64,000 nucleotides of DNA from Vallitalea pronyensis (GCF_018141445.1 NZ_CP058649.1:1817001-1881000); one strand, 5' to 3'; positions 18,107 to 27,746 are shown, counted from the stretch's first letter. The notes: generated from the sequence alone by a model not told the origin. Made by a program: numbers and translations.

Positions 18107-19292
18107 AGAACGGGTGAAAATCATCCATGATTATTTAGAAGAACACAATTTATCTGCTTTGGTCCTCTATCGGCCAGAAGCACTGGTTATGTCAATGGGG
18201 TATCACCCTCATATGGGTTTAGGTATGGCTGTTTTCTATAGGAATCATGGACCGATTCTCTATGTATCCGAATATGAGCCTCTGGATCGTATTCTGGATG
18301 AACAACCGGACATTAAAAAGATAAACTTCCAGATGGGTACAGATGCCATGGGTGCTTTCATGAATACCATAAAAGCTGATTTTAATCAATATGGTAATCA
18401 TACTTTGCCTGTTGGACTGGTTAAAGATGCATCACAAGTTTCTATAACAGGTACTGTAGCAGAAGGTTTACCGTTTACTAATGAGTGGTTAGAGGGATTA
18501 GAATCCCTATCAAAAGCAGGTTATGTAGATATATCCCATAGCATCCAGCAGATATTTGCCTATAAAACCAAAAGGGACATTGAACACATTAAAAAAGTTT
18601 TTGAGGTTACCCAAAAAGGTATAGATGCTTTTTATGGTCAGTTGAAGGCAGGTCAAACAGAGATTTCTATAAAAGCCTGTATTGAATATGCCATTACCCT
18701 AGAAGGTAACCGTGACGATGTGTTTATGGCTTCTGGGTTTGCACAAGTTCAAGCAGGACAGCATACAACCATGTCAGGCCGTTATAACATGGCTACTGGC
18801 AATGTCTTACAAGAGGGTGATTTTGTCTTGCTGGAACTCGCTGTATGTGTCAATGGGTATTGGTGCGATATCACACGAACAGGTTATGTTGGAACCCCAA
18901 CCCAGCAAGCAGAGGCTATGTACCAGATCATAAAAAAAGCCCAAATGCAAGCCATTGCTAAGCTAAGAGCAGGTGTTGCTTGTTCAGAGATTTATGATGA
19001 AGCAATGAATGTGATCAAAGAAGCGGGTTATGAAGCCAATTTTACCCATGCTTTAGGTCATGGTGTGGGTTTTCGTTATCATGATTATACACCTGTTATT
19101 GGACCTGATAATCATCAGGTGCTAAAAGAAGGTATGGTTATCACCATTGAACCGGGTATCTATGGTGACGCCATTGGCGGTGGCATACGTATAGAAGATA
19201 ATGTTGTCATCTTAAAAGATGGCTGTAACATCCTTTCAGGTCCACTTAGAAGTGGGTTAAAGGGTTTAGATGAGGAGGCTGTCCATGAATAA
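18099..19292 (+). CDS. M24-family peptidase-like protein (prolidase/creatinase fold)
   Basis: Cytoplasmic pita-bread-fold protein of 397 residues with an N-terminal creatinase-type domain (about 1-150) and an M24 catalytic domain. Metal-ligand positions seen are the Asp in GYWCDITRTG, the His in ALGHGVGF, the Glu in ITIEPGIYG and the Glu in GIRIEDNVV. The first ligand, normally Asp in a VDxG motif, is Glu here (VLLELAV). A GTG at 18090 is in frame, but GAAGGTG/AAGG favours the ATG at 18099. The gene overlaps uxuA by eight bases and the SDR gene by eight, so it belongs to the operon. Its job among sugar-acid genes is unclear. Cleavage of an amide-linked amino acid or amidine is one idea. Confidence 0.88.
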   Translation: MHKERVKIIHDYLEEHNLSALVLYRPEALVMSMGYHPHMGLGMAVFYRNHGPILYVSEYEPLDRILDEQPDIKKINFQMGTDAMGAFMNTIKADFNQYGNHTLPVGLVKDASQVSITGTVAEGLPFTNEWLEGLESLSKAGYVDISHSIQQIFAYKTKRDIEHIKKVFEVTQKGIDAFYGQLKAGQTEISIKACIEYAITLEGNRDDVFMASGFAQVQAGQHTTMSGRYNMATGNVLQEGDFVLLELAVCVNGYWCDITRTGYVGTPTQQAEAMYQIIKKAQMQAIAKLRAGVACSEIYDEAMNVIKEAGYEANFTHALGHGVGFRYHDYTPVIGPDNHQVLKEGMVITIEPGIYGDAIGGGIRIEDNVVILKDGCNILSGPLRSGLKGLDEEAVHE

Positions 19293-20031
19293 CTTGTTTG
19301 ATCTCACAGGAAAAGTGGCTGTTGTAACCGGTGGTACAAAAGGAATCGGTGCTGCCATAGCGAAAGGCTTAAAAGATGCAGGGGCCAAGGTATGGATACA
19401 TGGGTCTCAGGAAGCCTTCACACGACAAGAGGCTGAACAGCATGGTTATGCCTATAGTTATGGTGACTTATCCACGAAAGAAGGCTATCAAAAGCTAGTC
19501 GATGATGTGAAAGCCATTGAAACGAAAGTGGATATTTTGATTAATAATGCTGGAATGGAGTATTATAAGAGTATTGAAGAAGGGGATCATGACTATCTGG
19601 ACAGCATTTATCAAGTCAACTGCAAATCCCCCTATTTTTTAGTACAAGCCCTGTTACCCTTACTAAGAAAATCATCCAGTGGGTCCATTATTAATGTGAC
19701 GTCTATCCATGATGTGGTACCTGTGAGAAGCAATTCATCTTACTGCATGTCCAAAGCTTCATTGGCCATGTATACAAAGGTAGCCGCCCTTGAACTTGCA
19801 AAAGAAGGTATAAGGGTGAACAATCTAGCACCTGGTGCTATAGCCACCAGTATGAATGAAGATTTAATAGAACAGATGGATTTTGATCGGTGGATACCTT
19901 TGCAGCGCCCAGGAACATGCGACGAAATGATAGGACCTTCTATTTTTCTAGCTTCAGAAGCATCTTCTTATATGACAGGTGCCACCCTGTATGTGGATGG
20001 AGGCTATAAAGAAAATTTGTTAAGGTATTAA
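19285..20031 (+). CDS. SDR-family oxidoreductase, probably sugar-acid dehydrogenase
   Basis: Cytoplasmic NAD(P)-dependent short-chain dehydrogenase of 248 residues. The cofactor loop TGGTKGIG (15-22), NNAG (87-90), and the catalytic Ser140, Tyr153 and Lys157 (SYCMSKAS) are intact. GAGGAGG ahead of the ATG at 19285 defines the start; an ATG at 19270 lies upstream in frame. It overlaps the M24 gene by eight bases. With UxuA in the same operon it may act as the fructuronate/mannonate oxidoreductase, for which SDR-type enzymes are known in Bacillus, or as a KduD/gluconate-dehydrogenase-like enzyme. The substrate is inferred from context only. Confidence 0.88.
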   Translation: MNNLFDLTGKVAVVTGGTKGIGAAIAKGLKDAGAKVWIHGSQEAFTRQEAEQHGYAYSYGDLSTKEGYQKLVDDVKAIETKVDILINNAGMEYYKSIEEGDHDYLDSIYQVNCKSPYFLVQALLPLLRKSSSGSIINVTSIHDVVPVRSNSSYCMSKASLAMYTKVAALELAKEGIRVNNLAPGAIATSMNEDLIEQMDFDRWIPLQRPGTCDEMIGPSIFLASEASSYMTGATLYVDGGYKENLLRY

Positions 20032-20090
20032 GAGTATATAAAGTACCATAAAAAGTACCTAAAAATGATTGTGATAAAAGGAGAGCATAT

Positions 20091-20759
20091 ATGACACAAT
20101 TATGGAATTCAGACCAAGAGATGTTTGAACTGATTAAACAAGAGCTGTATACACCTGTTGTTGGGGATATTTTAGATAGCAAAGGGTTGTATCATCAATT
20201 TTTACCTCAGGAAGTGCAGCCAATGAAAAAGGATATGCAAGTGGTTGGCTATGCCATGCCGGTTCTCATGATTGATGTATACGGTGAGCAAGGCAAACCT
20301 TTTGGCTATTTAACAGAAGCCTTGGACCAACTGAAAGAAAACGAAATTTATATCGCTTCAGGGGGACATATGCGTTGTGCATACTGGGGTGAAATATTAA
20401 CAGCTACTGCCAAAACACGAAAAGCAGCAGGTGCAGTCATCAATGGTTTTCATCGGGATACACCACAAGTTTTGGAGCAAAATTGGCCTGTTTTTTCCCG
20501 TGGCGGTTATGCACAAGATTCTTCCGTAAGGACCAAGGTGGTTGATTTTCGCTGCCCTATTGAAGTGGGACAGGTTTGGGTTGAGCCAGGTGATCTCATT
20601 TTTGGTGACATAGACGGTGTCTTGGTCATACCCAAAGACTTGATTGAAGAGACCATTACAAAAGCATTGGAAAAAGCAAGAGGCGAAAAAGTGGTCAGAC
20701 AAGCCATTGAAAATGGCATGACAGCAACAGATGCCTTTGCCACATATGGCATTTTATAG
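20091..20759 (+). CDS. RraA-family aldolase-like protein
   Basis: Cytoplasmic protein of 222 residues of the RraA/HMG-aldolase family, whose enzymatic members are metal-dependent pyruvate aldolases or oxaloacetate decarboxylases. The core motif has Glu101, then 20 residues, then Arg122-Asp123 ([10 protein letters not shown] ... GFHRD), the expected catalytic spacing. [10 protein letters not shown] near the C-terminus is also conserved. GGAGAG precedes the ATG. It lies 59 bases after the SDR gene. In this operon it may cleave 2-keto-3-deoxygluconate or a related keto acid, since no KdgK/KdgA gene is present. A regulatory RraA role is unlikely given the setting. Confidence 0.85.
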   Translation: MTQLWNSDQEMFELIKQELYTPVVGDILDSKGLYHQFLPQEVQPMKKDMQVVGYAMPVLMIDVYGEQGKPFGYLTEALDQLKENEIYIASGGHMRCAYWGEILTATAKTRKAAGAVINGFHRDTPQVLEQNWPVFSRGGYAQDSSVRTKVVDFRCPIEVGQVWVEPGDLIFGDIDGVLVIPKDLIEETITKALEKARGEKVVRQAIENGMTATDAFATYGIL

Positions 20760-20795
20760 ACGTTAATTATTGAAGATATAAGGAGGTTACACATC

Positions 20796-23195
20796 ATGAA
20801 ACACACCATTAAGACCATGTACGTTGTCCATCATAGTCACACAGACATTGGCTACACGGATTTGCAAGAGCGTATTATTGATGTGCAAGCAAATTACTTG
20901 AACACGGTTTTGGAGATGATGAAACAACGTGAAAACGAAGGCTTTCGTTGGAATTGTGAAACCTATTTTTGTGTAGAAGTCTTTTTAAAGAGAGCCACAG
21001 AAGAGCAAAAGAAGGCCTTTTTCCAATGGGTGAAAGAAGATAAAATTGGTTTATCTGCTACCTATTTGAATTTCAATGATTTAGTGGATACCCAAGTGAT
21101 TAATGAACGTTTAGATGAGATGGTTGCCATGTTTAAACAAGAAGGTACAACGCCTAGAACGGCTATGATTGCAGATGTGAACGGTATTTCCATGGGTCAT
21201 AGGGATGCGCTGATTAACCACGGTATTGAATTTTTCTATACCAATACCCATTGTCATCACGGCATGTACCCACTCTATCAAAATCAAATCCCATTTCGTT
21301 GGGAAAATGAAGAAGGCAAAAGTCTGTTGGTTTGGAGTGGGGAACATTATAATTTAGGTAATGTTTTAGGTATAAAACCTAATCAAATGAACACCTATAT
21401 GGCTAACCTCTATCAAGGAGAAAAAACAGATTTCTCAAAACCTGTGGATATGGTCTATACAAATCTTGAGAAGTATGTAACAGAATGTGAGGATAATGGC
21501 TACGATTATGACTTCATTGTTGCCTCTGTTTCAGGAGCATTCACGGATAATGCCCCTCCAGACCTTGAAATCATACACATCATTGATCAATACAACCAAC
21601 AGTATCCGGATGGCGTTCGTTTACAAATGGTCAGTTTACAAGAATTATATGCTTTAATTAAAGATAAAATTGCAGATGCTCCTGTTTATCGTGGTGATTT
21701 AACCGATTGGTGGGCAAATGGTGCTAATGCGGCCCCGTATCTTGTAAAGCACTATAAAGATGCCGTTAGAAATTACCATCTATGCAAGCGTCTAGACAAA
21801 AAAATATGCCAAAAATACCCTGTGGAAGCGCGAAAAGCACAAGACAATATACTCTTATATGCAGAACATACCTGTGGTCATTCAGCCACCGTATCCAACC
21901 CATACGAAACCATGATATCCAATTTGGAGATTCGCAAAAACAGCTATGGGTCAAAAGCCCATGAGTATGCATCCTTCTTACTCAATCGTGTGGCGGAAGA
22001 CATGGGCGATATCATGCGTTATTATCATGTTGAGGGTAAAATTAAAGTGGTTAATCCAACAAACCTGTCCGGTAAAATGCCTGTTGAATTTTATATTGAA
22101 ACAGGGCTGATGAAGGATGTAAAAGTTACCAATGCAGACACAGGACAAGAGGTAATCTCACAATTATCAACCCATCCAAGAGGTGTACTGATTACGTTTA
22201 TGGATACATTCACGGCTCATGAAACAAAAGAATACGGTTATACCTATAAGCCTGAGCCTTCAGAAACCATCAACACAAGGAGAGCTTATATTGGGTCAGA
22301 ACGGGTTAGAGATATTGTGAATGACTACGATTCTATCAGCTATACATTACCTTATGGGTTCGAAAACCAGTGGTTTAAGTTGACCTATGATCATGAAAAA
22401 GGTATTACTGGTTTTATCAATAAGCAGACAGGAAAAGATATGCTTGTGGAGAATACCATACCCTTTTTCACCCCTATTTATGAATGCACCCCTGCCAGAG
22501 TATCTGACGATAACCCCACAGGCAGTCCTTTTATGGAAAGGCAGATACTAGGGCGGAATATTCGTGGTAAACATGCCCAGTGTCATGCCGGTGTGATGCA
22601 AGAAATTAGTGTTGTAGAAAGAGGAGATGTGTTTACAACAATTAAATTTGTATATGATCTGCCAGGGACAATCCATTGCTGTGTGTTTGTGAAGTTTTTT
22701 AATGACATACCTAAGATTGACTTTAAACTTCAATTAGGGAAGACCATCTCCACGGACATTGAAAGTGTCTATATGCCATTATCTTTAGAACTGGATGATA
22801 AGCAGGTTTATATTAAAAAAGGAACAGAAGCTTTTAGACCTGGTGTTGACCAGATACCTGGAACATGTATGGAATATTATGGTACAGATACAGGCTTGGT
22901 CTACACATCCAAGGCAGGCAGTGTACTGATTTCAACACCTGATACCTTGATGATTTATATGGGTGACATGAAGCATCATGCCATCCAATTATGTGATAAT
23001 CAAGAGGCAAATAATCAGCGTCCCGTTTATTCTTGGATCATGAACAATACTTGGGAAACGAATTTTAATCTCAATCTGGCAGGGTTTAATGAGTTTAGAT
23101 ATTCATTAACCTTAGCGGATACCATCAACATTAACGAAGCTTATAACACGTTAGATGAGTTACAGTTTAAACCTTACACATTCATTGTGGAGTAA
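20796..23195 (+). CDS. GH38-like alpha-mannosidase-type glycosidase
   Basis: Large cytoplasmic protein of 799 residues without signal peptide. The N-terminus carries HHSHTDIGYTDLQERI, matching the HxHxD zinc motif of the GH38 N-terminal barrel (His13, His15, Asp17). The candidate nucleophile is Asp127 in ADVNGISMG. A later AEHTCGHS segment could supply another zinc ligand. The rest is a beta-rich C-terminal region of about 400 residues. Divergence from classical GH38 is large and it may belong to a related subfamily of uncertain specificity. It closes the AraC-controlled cluster and presumably removes a sugar from an imported glycoconjugate. Confidence 0.78.
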   Translation: MKHTIKTMYVVHHSHTDIGYTDLQERIIDVQANYLNTVLEMMKQRENEGFRWNCETYFCVEVFLKRATEEQKKAFFQWVKEDKIGLSATYLNFNDLVDTQVINERLDEMVAMFKQEGTTPRTAMIADVNGISMGHRDALINHGIEFFYTNTHCHHGMYPLYQNQIPFRWENEEGKSLLVWSGEHYNLGNVLGIKPNQMNTYMANLYQGEKTDFSKPVDMVYTNLEKYVTECEDNGYDYDFIVASVSGAFTDNAPPDLEIIHIIDQYNQQYPDGVRLQMVSLQELYALIKDKIADAPVYRGDLTDWWANGANAAPYLVKHYKDAVRNYHLCKRLDKKICQKYPVEARKAQDNILLYAEHTCGHSATVSNPYETMISNLEIRKNSYGSKAHEYASFLLNRVAEDMGDIMRYYHVEGKIKVVNPTNLSGKMPVEFYIETGLMKDVKVTNADTGQEVISQLSTHPRGVLITFMDTFTAHETKEYGYTYKPEPSETINTRRAYIGSERVRDIVNDYDSISYTLPYGFENQWFKLTYDHEKGITGFINKQTGKDMLVENTIPFFTPIYECTPARVSDDNPTGSPFMERQILGRNIRGKHAQCHAGVMQEISVVERGDVFTTIKFVYDLPGTIHCCVFVKFFNDIPKIDFKLQLGKTISTDIESVYMPLSLELDDKQVYIKKGTEAFRPGVDQIPGTCMEYYGTDTGLVYTSKAGSVLISTPDTLMIYMGDMKHHAIQLCDNQEANNQRPVYSWIMNNTWETNFNLNLAGFNEFRYSLTLADTININEAYNTLDELQFKPYTFIVE

Positions 23196-23264
23196 TCTAA
23201 TGGACATCCTACTATTAGACAGTATCATACAACCATAGCAGCATAGCCTATGGTATGATAGAGC

Positions 23265-23313
23265 AAAAGGCAGTCTTACCCAAAGAAGAATCTAGGGTGA
23301 GATGCCTTTTTTT
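23265..23313 (+). terminator. Intrinsic terminator after the sugar-acid cluster
   Basis: AAAAGGCAGTCTTACCC pairs with GGGTGAGATGCCTTTTTTT around a loop of about 13 bases, followed by a T-run. It separates the GH38-like gene from the next regulator. Confidence 0.85.
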
Positions 23314-23393
23314 CTTATGAAGAAAGTTTTCATAATTTAGCCATATAACATAGTAGCATTTTCATAAGTGCAAGGGTCATACTATTTTCCTTA

Positions 23394-23402
23394 TGGTATA
23401 AT
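23394..23402 (+). promoter_or_regulatory. Extended -10 promoter for the AraC/GyrI-like gene
   Basis: TGGTATAAT is an extended -10 element (TGnTATAAT) 56 bases before the ATG. The -35 region is poor, which is acceptable for this promoter type. Confidence 0.5.
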
Positions 23403-23457
23403 GAATGCAATAGCACATAAACGGAATAGAAAGTATAATTGTTAAGGAGTAGATAGG

Positions 23458-24378
23458 ATGCGTTATGTACTGAATACATCGAGACAGGTTTACATGAATA
23501 AGATTAATCTGGCACAAGACTATATTGAAAAGCATTTGGCAGAAGCATTAACTGTTGAACAACTTGCAGCAATAGCTTCCTTTTCGCCCTTTCACTTTCA
23601 ACGGATTTATCGTCAGATAACGGGAGAGAGTCTCTATGCCTATATTAAAAGACTACGTCTTGAAAAAGCTGTATTTCTTCTATTAGGTAATAAGGAAAGG
23701 TCTATTCAAGATATTGCCTTATCCCTTGGTTTTGCTAATCAAGCATCTTTTGCTAAAGCCTTCAAAGGAAAGTTTGGAAAGAGTGCATCAGAATTCAGAC
23801 GCCTTGATGACGGTCAAAATGGTAATAAGATACAAGAAGCAGATGTTAGCAAGAATGGAAAAGTATATGATGAAAAAATTAAGTATACTATACCTATAGA
23901 ATTATCTGTCCAAACCATGGCATCTACCCATGTGGTTTATGTTCGGCACACAGGTCCTTATAAGGGAGACAGCGCTCTTTTTAAAAGTTTGTTTACCAAG
24001 TTATATACCTATGCCCAATTAAAGGATTATGTAAAAAGTGATTCAAAATGGTATGCGGTTTATCACGATTTTGGTGATCTGACCATGGAAGAACAGCTGA
24101 GAGTCAGTGCTTGCATGTCTACCCATGAAGGGGTTGAAACAGAAGGTGAATATGGCAGTATGATTCTAGAAGGTGGGAAATATGCCGTTGGAAGATTTTT
24201 ATTAAAAGATGATGCGTATCAACTGGCATGGAATTATATGCTATCAAAATGGCTTCCAGAAAGTGGCTGTGTACCAGATGATCGTATGTTTTTTGAGTAT
24301 TTTCCACCTCAGGATTATGGTGAAGGCAAAGAGGAGAGAATGGTTGATATCTTCATTCCAATAACTCCTCTTTCATAA
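23458..24378 (+). CDS. AraC-family regulator with GyrI-like effector domain
   Basis: Cytoplasmic regulator of 306 residues. The N-terminal 110 residues are the AraC double HTH (LTVEQLAAIASFSPFHFQRI, DIALSLGFANQASFAKAFKG). The remainder is a GyrI-like/SOUL-type ligand-binding domain (VQTMASTHVVYVRHTGPY). This is the layout of Rob/BltR-like multidrug and stress regulators. AAGGAG lies 7 bases before the ATG. Its stop codon overlaps the ribosome site of the TrmO-UvrA fusion gene, so the two form one operon and the regulator may control that ABC protein in response to a small toxic compound. Confidence 0.88.
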   Translation: MRYVLNTSRQVYMNKINLAQDYIEKHLAEALTVEQLAAIASFSPFHFQRIYRQITGESLYAYIKRLRLEKAVFLLLGNKERSIQDIALSLGFANQASFAKAFKGKFGKSASEFRRLDDGQNGNKIQEADVSKNGKVYDEKIKYTIPIELSVQTMASTHVVYVRHTGPYKGDSALFKSLFTKLYTYAQLKDYVKSDSKWYAVYHDFGDLTMEEQLRVSACMSTHEGVETEGEYGSMILEGGKYAVGRFLLKDDAYQLAWNYMLSKWLPESGCVPDDRMFFEYFPPQDYGEGKEERMVDIFIPITPLS

Positions 24379-24392
24379 GGAGGAATCATGAA

Positions 24393-27300
24393 GTGAAGAA
24401 AATAACATGTCAACCCATTGGTGATTATCACAGGATACACCCAGAAGATGGAGAAGAAAAAGGTACGATAATTCGTTTACAAGAGGGTTTTGAAAAAGCC
24501 TTGATTAATTTAGATCATTTTAGTCATTGCCTTATTTTTACCCAAACGAAGGATAAGCTTTTTTGTTATGGCACAAAAATAAGAGAGGTTGACGAAAAAA
24601 AAGGTCAAATGGTCATTGATGAAGGTCTAGAAGGTGAAATAATGGATATAAAACCTTATTTTCCCTGTGAAGAACGTTTGGAAAAGCCAGTTAAACAGCT
24701 CAAAGATCCAGCCCTTTTGTTTCACGGCAATCCCATTGGTGAGTATCTCTATGTTAACAACAAAGGAATCATCCAGTTTTCTGAATCAGAATCCCTGACA
24801 AGCCTTGAAATAGAATCTACATTAGAAAAGGTACAAGAAGGCGATTATCTAAGATTAATTTGGTGGTTTGATCGATTTGATAAGGCAGAATACCGTAAAA
24901 ATCGTATGTGTAAACCGCCTTATGAACATGCTCCAAGGTGCGGTATTTTTGCTACACGTTCTCCAGTAAGACCCAATCCTCTTGCGTCAACAGTGGTAAA
25001 GGTTGAAGCTGTGGATAAGCACAATCATTTTCTGAGAGTCAGTGGATTTGATGGATTTGAACATACGATGATTTTACAAATGATGCCTTATGATGAAGTT
25101 CCCATTTTTGATGACACCCGTGTACCCAAGTGGGTAGAACACTGGACGGATTATAAAGTGTTTGAAGAAGCAAAGGGCCAGATTGACATCATGCCTATTG
25201 AGGCAGACATGGGCAAAGATGAAGAAACAGTCTTCATGGAAGAGCTTGAGGGTGAAAGCAGTACGGAAGACCTTAAGCTCAATGCTCACGAAATTGTCAT
25301 TGAGCATGCATCCATTCACAATCTAAAGGATATTTCAGTCAGCATTCCCAAAGAGAAGATTACAGTCATCACTGGTGTTAGCGGTAGTGGTAAATCCAGT
25401 TTAGCTTTTGATACCATTTATCATGAGAGCCAAAAGCAATTCATTGATTTGGTTTCAGGTGGTTCACCTATAGGGGATGACCTGAATGATTCTAAGGTAG
25501 AAAAAATAACAGGATTACAGCCATCTATTGCTATTGAGCAAAGAAATCTAGGGATGAATCCAAGATCAACTGTTGGAACGGTGTCTCGAACGGCTGACTA
25601 TCTAAAATTATTATTTGCAACCATTGGTGAAAGATTATGTCCTCATTGTCATGTTCCTGTATCCGATCATTCTGTTTGCAGTCAATGTGGTACCATCTTT
25701 TTTTCATTGACACCAGCGCTGTTCAGCTATAACCACCCAGATTATATGTGTCCCGTCTGCAAGGGGCTAGGAGAAGAATTGCAAGTGGATATTAATCTTA
25801 TTATCAGTCACCCAGAAAAATCCATTTTAGATGGGGCTTCTATCTATTGGGGAAATCTAAGAAAGCACAGAGAAAAGCCCAATGCAAATTGGATGAAAGG
25901 TGAAGCACTTGCTCTAGCTGATGACATGAAAGAAGATTTGGAAGTGCCTTTTAAGGAGCTTTCGGATAGCTTTAAAGAACAACTGCTTTATGGCACACAT
26001 GGTAGAGAAGTGAGCCTAAATTTCAAAAATTCCAATGGCAGAAAAGGTACCATTACAAGACCCGTTGAGGGTGTGGTGAATACCATATACCGTCTACTGA
26101 AGGATAACAAATCAGAAAAGTCCATAGCCCATCTTGAACGTTTCATTGTAAAAAAGAAATGCAGTCGTTGCCATGGAGAGCGACTAAAAGAAGAAGGGCG
26201 TCTGGTCAAAATAAATAGGACAAGGTATCCAGAAGCAGCATCAATGTCCATTACACATCTAAGGGCATGGTGTCATAGGACATACAATGCTTTGAATCCA
26301 GAAGATAGAGATAAATCAAAAGCTATTTTTATGAAGATTTTAAGTCGACTTAAGAAAATCGATCAAGTGGGACTGGGTTATTTAAGCTTGAATCGAAGTG
26401 TGCCATCCCTTTCAGGTGGAGAAGCTCAACGGTTAAAGATTGCGACACAGTTTGGCTCAGGGCTAACAAACATTCTCTACATTATGGATGAACCCTCTAA
26501 AGGCCTTCACCCGAAAGATTATGGTTTTCTCATAGAAACCATAAAAGACTTAAAAAAGATGCACAATACCGTTATCATGGTGGAACATAAAAAGGCTTTT
26601 ATCAACATGGCAGATTATATGGTGGAAATAGGTCCAAGAGCAGGAAAATATGGAGGGGCATTAATACGAGCGGAGGAAGTAAGCCAGCATCAACGGAAGT
26701 TAAGTAATCAAGACATAAAAATAGATACACATAAACAGCATGAAGAAGATTATAAACACGTCTATGGGTTTTCATTAAAAGGTGATAGCATTCACATGGA
26801 TAAAGCACTCACATTACAAGGTGCATCAACCCATAATCTAAAAAATATAGATGTGAAGGTGCCTCTATCAAAACTTATCTGTGTCATGGGTGTTAGTGGG
26901 TCCGGTAAAAGTAGTTTGGTATCTAAAACGTTCTATCCAGCCATTTGCAAGGCACTTGGTAAGAGAACGGATACCATGGGGCATTATAAAGCAATCATGG
27001 GGACGGAGCATATTCAAGAGATTTACCATGTGACGCAAAAAGCAATCGGTAAAACACCAAGATCCAATCCTGGAACCTATACAGGTGTTTTTGATTTGAT
27101 AAGAGAATTCTACGCAACATTACATCAAGCAAAAAAGATGAAATTAACAAAGGAACATTTTAGCTTCAATAGTAAGAAGGGGCAGTGCCCTGAATGTAAA
27201 GGGGCTGGACAAATAGCCGTTCCCATGCATTTTATGCCAGATATCTATATCCCATGTGGAGCATGTAACGGTAGGCGATATCAAAAGAAAGTTCTTGAAG

Positions 27301-27746
27301 TGGCTTATAAAGAACATCATATTGCCGATGTATTGGACCTTGAAATTGGTGAGGTAAAAGCGCTATTCAAAGATGAAGAGAAGATTTTTGCCATACTTGA
27401 TATGTTGGATAAAGTAGGGTTATCCTATATTAAACTGGGCCAGAGCGCAACAACCCTTTCAGGAGGAGAGGCACAACGTATTAAACTTGCCAAAGAGTTG
27501 TGTCTAGGTAAAACAAAGGGTGTTCTCTATATTCTTGATGAGCCTACAACCGGCCTTCACGATGAAGATGTAAAAAAAGTCATCTATATCCTAAAAGAAC
27601 TAACCAATAATGGCGCTACTGTCATGGTCATTGAGCACCATCCTCTACTGATTCAACAAGCAGATTGGGTGATTGAGATGGGACCAGAAGGTGGTGACTT
27701 AGGGGGTTATATTGTGAAAGAAGGTTGGCTTAAAAAAGAAAGTTAG
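24393..27746 (+). CDS. TrmO-like domains fused to UvrA2-type ABC ATPase
   Basis: Cytoplasmic protein of 1117 residues. Residues about 1-95 resemble a partial TrmO/TsaA barrel (LDHFSHCLIF, MDIKPYFPCEE). Residues about 105-275 carry a fuller TrmO domain with the signature GIFATRSPVRPNP at 184-196. From about 298 on it is a UvrA protein: Walker A at 328 and 833 (GVSGSGKSS), signatures LSGGEAQR at 673 and 1022, Walker B ILDEPTTGLH, and zinc-finger cysteines from 416. The UvrB-binding insertion that normally follows the first CxxC is missing, as in UvrA2/drug-resistance homologues. The start is GTG at 24393 with AAGGAGG 9 bases ahead. Nucleotide-excision repair is therefore unlikely; tolerance to DNA- or RNA-targeting compounds is an inference. 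Confidence 0.85.
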   Translation: MKKITCQPIGDYHRIHPEDGEEKGTIIRLQEGFEKALINLDHFSHCLIFTQTKDKLFCYGTKIREVDEKKGQMVIDEGLEGEIMDIKPYFPCEERLEKPVKQLKDPALLFHGNPIGEYLYVNNKGIIQFSESESLTSLEIESTLEKVQEGDYLRLIWWFDRFDKAEYRKNRMCKPPYEHAPRCGIFATRSPVRPNPLASTVVKVEAVDKHNHFLRVSGFDGFEHTMILQMMPYDEVPIFDDTRVPKWVEHWTDYKVFEEAKGQIDIMPIEADMGKDEETVFMEELEGESSTEDLKLNAHEIVIEHASIHNLKDISVSIPKEKITVITGVSGSGKSSLAFDTIYHESQKQFIDLVSGGSPIGDDLNDSKVEKITGLQPSIAIEQRNLGMNPRSTVGTVSRTADYLKLLFATIGERLCPHCHVPVSDHSVCSQCGTIFFSLTPALFSYNHPDYMCPVCKGLGEELQVDINLIISHPEKSILDGASIYWGNLRKHREKPNANWMKGEALALADDMKEDLEVPFKELSDSFKEQLLYGTHGREVSLNFKNSNGRKGTITRPVEGVVNTIYRLLKDNKSEKSIAHLERFIVKKKCSRCHGERLKEEGRLVKINRTRYPEAASMSITHLRAWCHRTYNALNPEDRDKSKAIFMKILSRLKKIDQVGLGYLSLNRSVPSLSGGEAQRLKIATQFGSGLTNILYIMDEPSKGLHPKDYGFLIETIKDLKKMHNTVIMVEHKKAFINMADYMVEIGPRAGKYGGALIRAEEVSQHQRKLSNQDIKIDTHKQHEEDYKHVYGFSLKGDSIHMDKALTLQGASTHNLKNIDVKVPLSKLICVMGVSGSGKSSLVSKTFYPAICKALGKRTDTMGHYKAIMGTEHIQEIYHVTQKAIGKTPRSNPGTYTGVFDLIREFYATLHQAKKMKLTKEHFSFNSKKGQCPECKGAGQIAVPMHFMPDIYIPCGACNGRRYQKKVLEVAYKEHHIADVLDLEIGEVKALFKDEEKIFAILDMLDKVGLSYIKLGQSATTLSGGEAQRIKLAKELCLGKTKGVLYILDEPTTGLHDEDVKKVIYILKELTNNGATVMVIEHHPLLIQQADWVIEMGPEGGDLGGYIVKEGWLKKES

